From Chaetoderma sp. LZ-2023a (Eukaryota > Mollusca > Caudofoveata > Chaetodermatida > Chaetodermatidae): DNA of 64,000 nucleotides. Each line of letters starts with the position of its first letter. Positions within the stretch are counted from its first letter, which is position 1. The notes below the pieces were generated by a model. The model made no database searches. It was not told the origin of the DNA and saw only the letters and a list, made by a program, of their open reading frames with translations. The DNA is taken from assembly GCA_034401795.1 (NCBI GenBank), contig CM067359.1, forward strand, positions 141,105,278 through 141,169,277. The letters run 5' to 3'. Shown in pieces: positions 33,912 to 46,107 of this stretch. Both the position numbers and the translations under genes were made by a program.

Positions 33912-34318
33912 CAGCGGAAACACCCAACAAACCTAGGAAACAGCCAACAAACCTAAGAAACAGCCAACAAACCTAAGAAACAGCCAACAAACCTAAGATA
34001 CACCCAAGAAACCTAAGAAACGGCCAACAAACCTAAGAAACTGCCAACAAACCTAAGAAACAGCCAACAAACCTAAGAAACAGCCAACAAACCTAAGATA
34101 CACCCAACAAACCTAAGAAACTGCCAACAAACCTAAGAAACAGCCAACAAACCTAAGATACACCCAAGAAACCTAAGAAACAGCCAACAAACCTAAGAAA
34201 CAGCCAACAAACCTAAGAAACAGCCAACAAACCTAAGAAACAGCCAACAAACCTAAGAAATAGCCAACAAACCTAAAAAATAGCCAACAAACCTAAGAAA
34301 CAGCCAACAAACCTAAGG
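33912..34318 (+). repeat. 20-bp tandem repeat, about 20 units
   Basis: Unit AACAGCCAACAAACCTAAGA, exactly in phase over 400 bp. Variants with ACACCCAA in place of ACAGCCAA recur at 33999, 34099 and 34159, hinting at multi-unit duplication. No coding role inferred. Confidence 0.95.
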
Positions 34319-34319
34319 C

Positions 34320-34900
34320 CTATCAAGGTAGCAAACAGCATCCGGGAAATCCTTAGAATGTAACTTGGCGCTACATCATGGAAAAAGATTAACTATTTCA
34401 CTGGAGCCTGCCATAGTGGATTTAAACGACGGTGTAACTGTACGGACATTGTACGGGTTCAAAGAATATTTGTGTCCGCGGCTATGTCCGAAAACTGTAG
34501 CGTTCAAAAATGGGCCTTGGCATATCACGAGCATTCCATACCATCAAACGGTCAATGTTCATAGAAATACTACACCGATATGGATGTAATGTCGACGAGC
34601 CGAGGCTGACGTCTATCCGTTATTTACAGGGAGATGGACTCTCCGGTGCTGTGTCAACGATTGCTCACTATAGCCATGCGGCCAGGAAACTATGTTTATA
34701 TGACGCAACCTGTGTATCACTGACGATATAGAACTGTAACATCTGGGCAGCTACAATGACAGTTGGCTCATTATCTTATCTAGAATGGCAGACATGATTA
34801 CAAGGATATCTGTATCTCCAAGTGATATGCCGGATCAGGAGGAGAGATATTAACACCTTTTGTGTCACCGGCACCTCAAAGCGCTCAAAATGCTACTCTT
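34320..34900. other. Unassigned unique-looking stretch
   Basis: Two overlapping frames of 73-74 codons (34365-34589, 34510-34731) show no recognisable domain. This is one of the few intervals without obvious repeats, but nothing supports a gene. Confidence 0.35.
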
Positions 34901-34904
34901 ATCA

Positions 34905-35290
34905 ATTATCCCTTTTCATTTGTCAAGATTTTAAAAGAAAATTCAAATATTTGCGCAGTGAATGACCATTGCTGGCCAAGAGAACTGTTTTTTTGTAAAT
35001 TTACCACTGGAATTTAAAAAAAATATTTTTTAGGGAGTTGGTCGTTTGACCGGCTTGGCGATTATAGTGCTAATCGTCTAGGAAATCTAAATTTGTGCTT
35101 AGTCAGTGTCTAAGAGAAGGAGATTTTTGACAGATTTACGACTGGAATGACTGGCTCCGTTACCGAGCCAGTCATTCCAGTTGTAATTTTTCAAAAATAG
35201 TCTTTTCTTGACCTGCAAATAGACAAACCTCAAGACTACTGCAGAAGCGGTGCTACCATTATAAAGACAGGTTGACACAAGAGGGGTTAA
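34905..35290. mobile_element. Family 2 palindromic elements, tandem or nested pair
   Basis: Two copies of the TTTACCACTGGAA half occur. The first (about 35000) is broken; the second has a full centre, CGACTGGAATGACTGGCTCC with GAGCCAGTCATTCCAGTTGT. AGTCTTTTCTTGACCTGCAA follows, and the right edge is near GAGGGGTTAAAC. Confidence 0.6.
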
Positions 35291-35888
35291 ACATTATTCT
35301 GCCCGTCAAATGGAATGACAAATCTTGAATATTAGACTCTGCCGTTGCTGAAGATCAAGGAACCATTTGAAATGGCAAATCTGGCAAAACATCATTGGAG
35401 ATGCCCAGTCGTTACAGTTCTATCACATCAGGGATACACATAAAACAAGCGTAGTCTCTTGGCTGCATGCCGCCGGGCTGTAGCAAGGTTTCATGTAAAC
35501 AACACTGGAGAGAAACCATCTCTCATGTCCAAGTTGTAGTGGAGAGATAAGAGCTCTGAGTTGTGCTGCCTGCATTACTGCTTGTCCAATCCTGGAAACG
35601 GGTGTCCAAGAAACATTTCAATAAGTCAGGTAAAAATATAGAGGTTTTCTCAATAGAACACATTTCACACGTGTCTTTACTCTGGGGCCCTATTCACGAA
35701 GGGTGCCTAAGTTACGCACCCGCCTATCTGCTTGCACATATTTAGAGGCTACGACTACGCCATATTCATTAAAAGATGGCGAAATATTCATCTAATGTAG
35801 GGGAATACAGACTTAGGTGGGGTTTTACTTACACCGTATTTGCCCATTTTTCGTACCCATCGTGAATACGGTCCCTGGACAAGTGGAT

Positions 35889-36265
35889 GGAGGAATCCAG
35901 TTTTAGCTATGCCTCGCGCATCTCTAGCTAAGCTCCAGCAACACTTTTCCCGTGTTGGGATCAATCGATCCCTTCACTCTCTGAATCTCAATTTCCAGAA
36001 AAACTATACAGTTAAGTTGTTGAATATTTCGAAACTAATTTGACTGGGTGCGAATGTTGCCTATATGTCAACCACAGCGCCTCGTCAAATTAATTTCAAA
36101 ATATTCAACAACACGTTTATTAAATAGTAAAGACATACAATTCGTACAACCTGACGGACTATTAAGCGTTTAAGACGGACTAAATCGACTCATTCATAAC
36201 GTAATGGGTTATGATGTCAGTTTACACGCTACGTAGTTGATTATAACATCATAAGAGTCATGGAT
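35889..36265 (+). mobile_element. MITE-1 copy (35.9 kb)
   Basis: Left arm TTTTAGCTATGCCTCGCGCA, core 36017-36112 with a mutated centre, and a right arm with TTTATTAAATAGTAAAGACA. CRE-like motifs have mostly decayed (ATGATGTCAG, ACATCAT). Confidence 0.75.
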
Positions 36266-36488
36266 AAACGATATTCCTCAATAAATATCGAGTCTTAAAG
36301 CGATTTGCTGCTGCTTCAACCAAACATAGCTTCGCTGCTCACAGTCGACTTCCTTGTCTTTAACAAACAGTCACATTTCCAGAAATGTAACAATGTTAAT
36401 TCCTCATCAATTTCTGCAACGAGTAACTTATCACCAGGTGTTCTATCAGTTTATCTTTCATATATGTTAGTCCATAATGTCCACACCG

Positions 36489-36893
36489 ACAATGGACCTT
36501 TCCATTTTTAGCTATGCCCCGCCCATCACTAGCTAAGCTCCACCCACATCTCACCGTGTTGGGATTGATCGATCCCCGAGTGCCATAGCTATCAATTTCC
36601 TGAAAACTATAGTGGGAAGCTGTTGAATATGTTGTACCTAATTTGACTGGGTGCTGTTGCTGCCTATGGCAGCAACAGCGCCAAGTCAAATTAGTTTCAA
36701 AATATTCAACAGAATATTTATTAAATAGTAAAAGCAAACAAGTTGTACAACAACGCATAGACCGTCTTCAAATATGCGTTCGTGACGTACTTATCGATGT
36801 CATTCATGACGTCATTCATTATGATGTTATTCTACACACCACGCAGTTCATTATGACGTCATAATGATGGGTGGGTACCCTGGAAAGGTGAAT
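36489..36893 (+). mobile_element. MITE-1 complete copy (36.5 kb)
   Basis: Left end CAATGGACCTTTCCATTTTT; right end TACCCTGGAAAGGTGAATTC. Core 36620-36712. The right arm contains CGTTCGTGACGTACTTATCG, CATTCATGACGTCATTC and ATTATGACGTCATAATG. Very similar to the copy at 42041. Confidence 0.9.
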
Positions 36894-37361
36894 TCAGGTG
36901 CATATCAGCCAGTAGTAAGATAAGTTTATGCACTGTAATATGTTCGTCATCATTCGCTTCTAGAGTGCTTAACGCTTGCAAGGCGGTCTCTTCTCTCCAG
37001 CACCCGTTGGTCTTCTTAAATTGCTTCATTTCTTCACACCGACAAACACGATTATGACGGCATCCTACACGTCGCGTAGTTGACTACGACGTCATGTGAT
37101 CGATGGATAAATTGGAAAGCTCTATTGACACTCAATCTCTAAGGGTAGACAACATCATCTGCATTAAGTTGTCTGCAAAACTTATTCGAGAGTGTCCGGA
37201 TTTGGACCATGTATCATCATGAATATCATGGGTACTTTTCGCTCCATTCGGAACCCTATTTTTCGAACAAGTAGAACTGCATGACCCTTTCTTCGCCAAT
37301 TGTACTTATCTCCCAGATCCACTGAACAAACAATGTTCTTGTTCATTTGATTGTAGATTAG

Positions 37362-37522
37362 CCCTTTAAACACTCATATCAGCCCAAAAAACCGGCTTCT
37401 GTCGTGGTCTTGAGAAATGTCCATTTGCAGACCAAGAGAAGACTATTTTTTAAATTTTAACACTGCAAGTGGACATTTTTATGAGGAAATTGAAATTTTC
37501 TTAAACAAATTTGGGGGTTAAA
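37362..37522. mobile_element. Family 2 palindromic element with a lost centre
   Basis: Starts CCCTTTAAACACTCATATCA and ends GGGGGTTAAAGG. The left half has GGTCTTGAGAAATGTCCATT and CAGACCAAGAGAAGACTATT. The centre is reduced to TTTTAACACTGCAAG, so most of the right half is deleted. Confidence 0.6.
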
Positions 37523-37784
37523 GGATTACGACGCCTATCATCGGGGTGGGGGGGGCGGGGTGTTTACGTCCTCCACTGTCCCTCAGGTATTCCTGTGGCC
37601 GGTCCGTGTACATATGTTTGCCTGGACGTACTTGTAGGAAATCAGTTTGCTCGTCACCTGCGATTTATGCAGAACCTTTCTGAGATATGGACGATGTTTG
37701 AGACCCGATGGATGGCAGCTAAACCCAAAATACACACTCCTCCATAATAACCTTGGATATGGATTTAATTCAGGAATCCATTTC

Positions 37785-38161
37785 CTCGCTCAATCATATG
37801 ACGTCAAAATCAACTATGTGATGTGTAGGCTGACGTCATAATCCTGACGTCATGAATGATTTGAAATGGTCCCTCTTAACGCTTAATAGTCCGACACATT
37901 GTACGAATTGTATGTCTTCACAATTTAATAAACATGCTGTTGAATATTTTGAAACTAATTTGACTGGGCGCTGTTGCTGCCATAGGCAGCAACAGCGCCC
38001 AGTCTACTTAGTCTCAACATATTTAGCAGCTAACGTGTATAGTTTTCTGGAAATTGATTGTCAGGGCGTGCGGGGATCTATCGATCCCAACACGATTGAG
38101 ATGTGGGTGGAGTTTAGCTAGAGATGGGTGGGGCAAAGGTAAAACTAGAAAGGTTCATTGA
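37785..38161 (-). mobile_element. MITE-1 copy (37.8 kb)
   Basis: The right arm leads with ATATGACGTCAAAATC, GCTGACGTCATAATC and CTGACGTCATGAATG. The core is at 37936-38026, and the left arm ends GTAAAACTAGAAAGGTTCATTG. A second, tiny left-arm fragment (TTTAGCTATGACCCGCC) follows at 38170. Confidence 0.82.
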
Positions 38162-38860
38162 GGTATTCATGTTTAGCTATGACCCGCCAATATCTAGCTA
38201 AGTAGCTGGATTGGCACTTTTTCCAGATTGACAGGACTATTAATCTGTGATTTGATTTGATTCAATAAAAATATGCTCTTGATTTACAAGCTGGTGAACA
38301 GCGACATTTATGACATCCACACTCGCACAATCCTTCTCGTGTAATGTGTAATCATTGTGCACCGTTTGATAATTATCATGCACTCTTTCCGAGCGGATGC
38401 AGGAAACATAGAAATTTGGAGATATATTTTCTAAAATCACATCAATTTAATATTGATTGATCCTGTGACTAGGCAGTGTGTCTTAATCGAGTATTATATT
38501 CGAGCATGAATTGATCTAACAACCTCTCTTCAGAATAGGAAGTATGAATGTGATAAATGTGATTCAGTTGTCAGAGGTAACATATCTCACCGGCATGCGT
38601 TATCTCGTGTTTGTAGGTAAAGGGTTAATTTTCAGGGTATAAGGAAATGATCCCACCTGTTGCTCAAGTAGCTTACGTCACGAATCTAGAAAGATCTGTC
38701 ACGAAAGTAGGTATATTTTGGTGAATTTGCAGTTTAATTAACATTCACTTGAATATTCTGCAACTAATTTGACTAGGAGTTGCTTCTGTTGCCAACAGCG
38801 TGCCTGTATAATTACCTTGAAATTAGGATTCTGAAAATGCATGTTTCCAAGTTTATTAAT

Positions 38861-39234
38861 CAATGGACCTTTTCAGGTTTAGCTATGCCCCGCCCATCAT
38901 TAGCTACGCTCCACCCACACTTCGCCATGTTGGGATTGATCGATCCCCGAATGCCCTGACTATCAATGTCCTGAAAACTATGCAGTTAAGTTGCTGAATA
39001 GTGTGTAACTAATTTGACTATGGCAGCAACAGCGCTCAGTCAAATTAGTTTTAAAATATTCTGCAGGATATTTAATAAATAGTAAACAAGGCATAGTCCG
39101 TCTTTAACTATGCGTTCGTGACGTTTTTTATCAAACGTCATAATGACGTCGTTGATTGTGATTTCATTCTATGCGTCACGAAGTTGATTATGACGTCATA
39201 TGGTGGATGGATACAGTGGAAAGACCCATTCTAA
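38861..39234 (+). mobile_element. MITE-1 copy with shortened core (38.9 kb)
   Basis: Left end CAATGGACCTTTTCAGGTTT; the core lacks most of its left centre; right arm with CGTCATAATGACGTCGTTG and ATTATGACGTCATATGG; right end CAGTGGAAAGACCCATTC. A half core lies just upstream at 38750-38805. Confidence 0.82.
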
Positions 39235-39799
39235 TATGTATACAATATGGGTGGAACTTAGCTAGCAATGAGCTGGACATAGTTAGGAATGATTTCCTTT
39301 ATTATGCAAATATACGTACCACAAGATGCATAATTTCATATTTGTGTCGTCATCATGTTGCAGATCATAAAAATAACACCAAAATTACATTCCTGAGTGT
39401 TTATACGGCGGCCATAAGGGAACCATATGTTAGCACTATGGTAAAGATTCTGTAATTGGTTTGACGGGGCGGTACTATACTTCTTACAACCATTTCATTT
39501 CTACAGCTTTATTTGTTATCATTTGTTTATGTGAATCAATAAAACTAAGCACAGCGCACTATAGGTTGCCATAGAAACAGGCAAGTGCGAATCGCGTTAA
39601 TATTGAGAATGGTACTTTGGAAAGATGTTCTTCGGCAGCAACACGTTTTCGTGGAACTCTTCTGAAAATTGAAATCAACTATGAGGCTAAATTCAAATAG
39701 AACAAGAGTAATCAGATATTGCAGATACATTGAAAAAAAGAGGTCTGGGTGTAAATAAATTCAATTTATTTCAATGCAGACACTACTTGAGATTTCTAG

Positions 39800-40156
39800 T
39801 TTCTCAGTCAATCATATGACGTCATAATCAACTATGTGACGTATAGGCGGACGTCAGAATGAATTGCGTCATGAATGACGTATCTAAGTTCGTCACGAAC
39901 GCTTAGTTGATGACGGACTATGCGTTGATGTACGAATTGTATGTCTATGCTATTTAATAAACATTCTTTTGAATTTTTTGAAACTAATTTGACTGGGCGC
40001 TGTTGCTGCCATAGGCTTGAACAGCTTACCTGCATAGTTTTCTGGAGAATGAGAGTCAGATAGTGCAGGGATCGATTGATACCAACACTGGCAGAAACGT
40101 GGGTACTGGTTAGGTAGAGATGGGCGCGGCATAGATAAAACTAGATTCCTCCATTG
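39800..40156 (-). mobile_element. MITE-1 copy with half core (39.8 kb)
   Basis: The right arm has ATATGACGTCATAATCAAC, GTGACGTATAGGCGG and AATGACGTATC. The core keeps its left half and stops after CTGTTGCTGCCATAGGC. The left arm ends with a decayed terminus ACTAGATTCCTCCATTG. Confidence 0.78.
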
Positions 40157-40445
40157 ACCTCACGAAGTTGTTTCACATGTCTACATTTTTCGGATTTTTG
40201 GATTTTTTAATTGTTTCTACTGATCACAACCGATGTTGCGGAATCCTGGGGTGCCGTCACAATATTTCTTTTGCTAAAATTTGGTCCACATCTGAATAGT
40301 AGGATCCAGATATCTGGAATTCAGTCCTATCCAGATCAGCAGTTTTTAATCCGGATAACATGCAATATACGGATATCCTATTTGAGCATAACAGCCTTAA
40401 TTTGTTATATTAAATCTTGAGCCAAACTGTATCATTATTAGCGTG

Positions 40446-41190
<745 letters not shown>

Positions 41191-41640
41191 TACCCCAATG
41201 CAACACCCTCTTTCCATTACGGGGCAAGGGTAGATGGCATAGCTTTTCAATGCATATATTCCGTGTAGCAAATACATATAATCTAGCAGTAAACGACCAA
41301 TCTGCGAAGTCTGTGTATTTACATCCATAGACAATTATTGATTTACAGTTCGCTTAGGAAAATGGTAAATAGATAAAATGGCAGAAACTGATTGAACTAG
41401 AAATGTTACGTAATCTACTTTATTCCTTTGAGAACTCTTCCTAGTCCTTTCCTTAAGCTCCGGGTTTACAGATGTATTGCTCTGTTAGTTCAGCGTCATT
41501 GACGATTAATGGTTTACCAACTGGTGTTTAGACCGACCAGCAGTTTATAATGAATTTTCTTTAATCGCTGCTGTCAAAAGCAGTAAAACACTGTCAGACT
41601 TTATAGGAAACTATAAAACATGCGTGCGCACGTACTTGCG
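41191..41640. other. Unassigned spacer between microsatellites
   Basis: No domain or known repeat is seen. ACTGTCAGACTTTAT occurs at 41591 and again at 41864, on either side of the following tract. Confidence 0.4.
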
Positions 41641-41643
41641 TGA

Positions 41644-41799
41644 CTCCGTCCGTCCGCCCGCCCGCCCGCCCGCCCGCCCGCCCGTCCGTCCGTCTGGCCG
41701 TCCGTCCGTCCGTCCGTCCGTCTGTCCGTCTGTCCGTCTGTCCGTCTGTCCGTCTGTCCGTCTGTCCGTCTGTCCGTCTGTCCGTCTGTCCGTCTATCC

Positions 41800-41833
<34 letters not shown>

Positions 41834-41834
41834 T
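41644..41834 (+). repeat. (CCGC)/(CCGT)/(CTGT) microsatellite
   Basis: Blocks of (CCGC)n, (CCGT)n, an 8-bp CCGTCTGT higher repeat, then (CTGT)n. A (GTGC)-type tract follows at 41878-41960. Confidence 0.95.
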
Positions 41835-42040
41835 TAAATCGGTGAAGTAAAAATCTGGAAAAGACTGTCAGACTTTATTGCGTGCGTGCGTGCGTTCGTG
41901 CGTGCGTGAGTGCGCGCGAGCGTTCGTGCGCGTGTGTGTGCGTGCGTGCGTGCGTGCGTGTGGCTGTGTCGCGAGGTGCGCATGCAATCGTGTGTTGATC
42001 TATGAATGTGCGCACTTTGTGCATACATGCAGAAGGCGTT

Positions 42041-42443
42041 AATGGACCTTTCCATTTTTAGCTATGCCCCGCCCATCACTAGCTAAGCTCCACCCACACC
42101 TCGCCGTGTTGGGATTGATCGATCCCCAAATGCCCTAACTATCAATTTCGTGAAAACTAAACAGGGAAGCTGTTGAATAATTTGAAACCAATTTGACTGG
42201 GCGCTGTTGCTGCCTATGGCATCAACAGCGCCCAGTCAAATTAGTTTCAAAATATTCAACAGACTATTTATTAAATAGTAAAAGCAAACAATTTGTACAA
42301 ATACGCATAGACCGTCTTCAAATATGCGTTCGTGACGTACTTATCGACGTCATTCATGACGTCATTCATTCTGATGTCATTGTACCCATCACACAGTTCA
42401 TTATGACGTCATATGATGGGTGGGTACTCTGGAAAGGTGAATT
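42041..42443 (+). mobile_element. MITE-1 reference-quality copy (42 kb)
   Basis: Left end TTAATGGACCTTTCCATTTT; left arm with ATGCCCCGCCCATCACTAGC and TTGATCGATCCCC. The core (42168-42261) has near-perfect arms ending GGGCGCTGTTGCTGCC and CAACAGCGCCCAGTC. The right arm holds GTGACGTAC, CGACGTCATTCATGACGTCA and ATTATGACGTCATATG. Right end CTCTGGAAAGGTGAATTG. About 403 bp, non-coding, no transposase. Classed as a MITE by size, inverted ends and copy number. Confidence 0.92.
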
Positions 42444-42624
42444 GATGCATATGTACATTCGGGCGTTTATTCAGAATATCGGTATCTCTGTGTCTGTGTA
42501 TATACCTTGGTATGTGTTACTTGTGAATATGATGAGTACGTGTAAGCGCATGTGTATAACTGTGTGTGCCTAAGGTGATTTTAGTCAGTTAGAAATCAAT
42601 ACGCGTTTGCGACATCATTAATGA

Positions 42625-42987
42625 TTTAACAGGATTCCTTAGTCATCCTGAAGAAATAACATAAGAAAATATTTGAAAATGTCATTGGCGATCATCTTCT
42701 TCTGAGCCGCAATTTTTACTTTGATATTTGTAGCCGCCATTATTTGGGATTCTATTGTTTTCGCTGTGGCGCAGTCCAGTATAAAACCATTCCCGTAAGA
42801 CTAATGTTAGTCATTGTACTGATGGCCTCCGAGGTGCGCGAATCTACACGCATGCAGTAAGCGTTTAGTAGTTCGATTCTAATTGTGTATTTCCTATTGT
42901 GAAGGTGAAACGTGCTAAGCTAGATATTTTTCTAGCAATTTGACTGATAATTGTTGCTGCCAATAACAGTAACAACTTTCTTTCAAA
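42625..42987 (-). repeat. Arm repeat R2, reversed copy left of LINE-E
   Basis: Reverse complement of the arm at 258-548: contains GATATTTGTAGCCGCCATTA and GTTCGATTCTAATTGTGTAT. A diverged core at 42915-42985 is broken off at TTTCTTTCAAAT, where the LINE-E tail begins. Confidence 0.7.
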
Positions 42988-44268
42988 TCTTCTTCTTCTT
43001 TTCGATCGCTGGTATCACACTTGGAGAGCCGTTCTCAAGATGAAGTCTGTGGTTTTCTGCAGTTCTTCCACAGGCCCATACAGCTTTTCAAGAAAAGAGG
43101 TTGACAAAGGCCAGATCTCTTCTCTCAGCAGCTGATACGTACTGCAACATTGAAGTATGTGCTCTGTGGTCTGTTCTGCTTCTCCACAAGGACAAGCGGG
43201 CGATGTCGTAAGGTGGAACCGCCTGTACATGTGTTGGTTTAGTCTGTTGTGTCCAGTTCTGAGACGAAAAATGGTCACTTGCTCTGGCCTCGAGAGATGA
43301 TGGTAAGCATCTTCTGATTGAGGTGTTCTATAGAGTGACTTGATGATAGTCTTCATCTCTGTATGGGTAACCATGTTTTCTGTCTGATTCTCTTCTGCAC
43401 CCACCTTTGCCATCTTGTCTGCTTCCTCATTTCCTTGGACTCCACAGTGTGAGGGGATCCACTGCAATGCTATCCGAAAGCATTTGATGGTGTGTAGTGC
43501 TTCTTCAAGTTGTGGCAGCTTACCTTTGGTGATAGCCTCAAGGACGGAGCGGGCATCAGATAAAAAGACAATCTGTGCAATAGGGTCTGCTGTTTTGCTG
43601 ATGGTATTAGCTGCATGAACCAGTGCTTCGACTTCAGCTCTGTAGTTTGTGCAGTGTTTGCCTGTCGGTATTGCAGCTGACTCATATTGTCCGTTTGGAT
43701 ACTGTATGTGCAGTCCAGCACCTCCGCTCCTAATTGCATCTTTGGTTGATCCATCTGTGTAGATCCTTATCCATGTCTCCTGAGGGTACATTTCTTCCAG
43801 CATGGCTAGGGGCAGGGCCTTCTTGCTCACATCACTGTGTTCATCTTTGGTTGTGAGATGAGGTACTGTAGTGCGAATAGCTATGCTCTCTAGTTTGTTT
43901 TCCCAAGGTTGATGATCAAGGGTGTGGTGTGGGTCTTCTATTTGTGCTGGCAACATTTCTTGGTGTTTCCTTTGAAGTGCTTTTGTCTCTTTCACAAAAC
44001 TTGATCTTTTAAGTCTTCCTGATGACAGCTGTGCTTGCCTGATCTTCATCGGGTGGTTGCTGAACAATTTGAACTTTGCAGCTTGGATCAGTGCTTTGCG
44101 TTCCCTTTCTTTGCTAAGTGGGGGGATGCCTGCTGTCTGCTCCATTTTTTCCATTGGTGTTGATCTCATTCCACCAGTGATGATGCGCAGTGCCTGGTTT
44201 TGTACTCCGTCGAGGTTCTGTTGATGAGATTTAGCTGCTGTCATCCATGTGTGGTCAGAAGGCATCTA
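42988..44268 (-). pseudogene. LINE-E, RNase H and C-terminal domain
   Basis: The longest intact frame of LINE-E (43015-44265, 416 residues). RNase H spans roughly residues 165-290, with IRIYTDGSTK (Asp171), NYRAEVEAL (Glu211), FLSDARSVLEA (Asp237) and SHCGVQGNEEADKMAK (Asp283), so the D-E-D-D set is complete. RNase H would remove the RNA template strand. A CPCGEAEQTTEHILQCC zinc-knuckle-like motif follows at about 358-374. The frame ends FILRTALQV, then a short 3' UTR and an AAGAAGAAG tail at 42988. A downstream RNase H is typical of I-superfamily non-LTR elements; the precise clade is inference. A frameshift near 44260 separates it from the RT. Confidence 0.92.
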
Positions 44269-45205
44269 GGTAGATGGTCCTGAGGATCCTTTCATTGGCA
44301 CCTCACTTTGTTCCTGCCAGCTTCCTCATGATGTTTAGCTTTCTTCTGGCCTTTGCCTCTGCGTTCTGGATGTGCTCCTTCTATGTTAATCTTCTGTCAT
44401 AGGTGACTCCCAGGTATGTCTGCTGGTCCTCGTACTCGAGTGGAGTACCGCCCAGTGTCAGATTGCCAACCTTGGTTTTGGTGGACAGTGAGAATAGCAT
44501 GGCTGATGATTTTTCTTTGTTGATGGTAATACATCAGTGAATGGCCCAAGCTGTAAGTCTGTCCAAGGTGAGCTGCATTCTGTACGTGGCAGTCGTTGTG
44601 TACTCCTCGGTGCACCAGAGCACGAGGTCATCTGCATAGAGGGCTGCTTGGATCCCATTGGGCAGCTCCGCTACATTGTCATTAATGAAGAGTATGAACA
44701 GAGTTGGTGATAATACTCCGCCTTGTGGCACCCCTTGTCTCAGCAATACATTCTGTCCAGATTGTCCATCCACCAGCACCCTAGCTCTGCGATTGTGTAT
44801 GTATGACTTGATCCATCGGAACATGTTGCCACCGATGCCTGTGCGCCGGAGCTTCACGAGGAGGTCATCCTTCCACACCTTGTCAAATGCCTTCTGCAGA
44901 TCGATAAAGGCAGCTAGCATCACCTTCTTAGCTTGAAAAGTGTCCTCTATGACCTGTGAAAGATGTGTTGTTTGATCTTCTGTGCTCCTGTATCTTCTGA
45001 AGCCGGCCTGCTCTGAAACTATAATGTTCTCCGACTCCAGGTACCACTGCAACCGCTGGTTGACGATGCGCTCCATGGTCTTGCATATGCAGCTTGTAAG
45101 ACTGATAGGATGGTAGCTCAGCACTTTCGTCTTGTTCTTCTCTTTTTCAGAATAGGAGTCATTCTCTCTTCCTTCCAGCACTGAGGAACCTCTCCATTGG
45201 TCCAA
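44269..45205 (-). pseudogene. LINE-E, reverse transcriptase (broken)
   Basis: The intact part (44534-45205, 223 residues) contains YHPISLTSCICKTMERIV, EQAGFRRYRSTEDQ, motif A AAFIDLQKAFDKVW (Asp102), motif B RQGVPQGGVLSPTLFILFIN (from 156) and motif C YADDLVLW (190-197). The catalytic aspartates are therefore present. After WAIH a stop (44534-44536) interrupts a thumb region still legible as TYLGVTYDRRLT and AEAKARRKLNIMRKLAG. Further in-frame stops lie at 44381-44383, 44303-44305 and 44255-44257. A frameshift near 45140-45160 separates it from the upstream frame. It is not functional as read. Confidence 0.9.
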
Positions 45206-46107
45206 CTGAGATTAAAGATGTCTAGCAACTTGCGGAGAGATGCATTACCAAGGTGTTGGATCATTTCATTCGTAATGTCATCTGGTCCGGGAGATTTCTT
45301 CTTCTTCAATTGGCGGATAGCCTTCTTCAGTTCTGCTAAACTAATGTCAACTTTCATTGCATCATGAGTGTTGGTGTCTGTTTTTTCCTTTTGCTCGTTT
45401 CTAACCTCTTTTTGACGCATTCGTGGTATAGAAATGTTGCTTTCTTTTGCATATGCCTTCGCAAAGGCATCTGCAGCCATCTTTCCTGTCAGTGTTTGTC
45501 CATCTTCTTCAAGAGTAATCTTCTTTCCCCCGACACCCTCATCATTCAGTGCTTTAGTCAGTCTCCATAGCTTTGTGGTGTCTCTCTCTAAATTAATCCC
45601 TGTCGTCTTTTCCCTCCAGCTTCTTCTTTTGGCCTCCAGCTTGGTCTTTAGATACCTGGCTTTAGTTTGTTGTAGCGTGAAGTGGTTTTCATGACAGGGA
45701 TTACCCTCTGCATCATCTCTGGCCTTGTCTAGTTTATCATGTGCTGCTTGCAGTTCTGTTGTCCAGTAAGGGCGGTAGCTTTTGTTGAACCCTCGAGGAA
45801 TCGCTTCGTTGGCAGCCTTGAGGATATTTGAATTAAATTCCTTGACCACATTGTTGATGTTTCTCCCTTCTACTGCTATATTTTGTGTAAGCTCATTGGA
45901 ACGAATGCCGAAAAGACTCCAGTTTGCCTTTTTGTAGTTCCACCTTGGACGTTGAGGTGAACTTGTCGAAATACTTCCAGAAAGAGAGAGGAGGACTGGG
46001 CGGTTGTCGCTTCCTCCTAACTGCGATCCGACTACTCTACTGAGGTTTCTGTGAATGTCTTCTGTACAAAATGCCAAGTCCGGCGTTGTTGTCGAGTGCC
46101 ACCGCAC
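45118..46107 (-). pseudogene. LINE-E, endonuclease end, linker and RT start
   Basis: A 329-residue frame. It opens with the end of the endonuclease (RWHSTTTPDLAFC, then SDNRPVLLSLSG), continues through a basic linker with PYWTTELQAAHDKLDKARDD and a KLWRLTKALNDE block, and ends with the first RT blocks SPGPDDITNEMIQHLGNAS and EVPQCWKEERMTPILKK. A single-base change near 46107 separates it from the main endonuclease frame. Confidence 0.88.

Noticed and set aside
34365-34731. Two overlapping short frames in a repeat-poor interval as a host gene
   Set aside because: No domain, splice context or codon signal that I can defend; left as unassigned.
43415-43618. Plus-strand frames over LINE-E (also at 44658-44936, 45364-45694 and 46522-46983)
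   Set aside because: Antisense shadows of the retrotransposon frames, which have clear RNase H, RT and endonuclease motifs.
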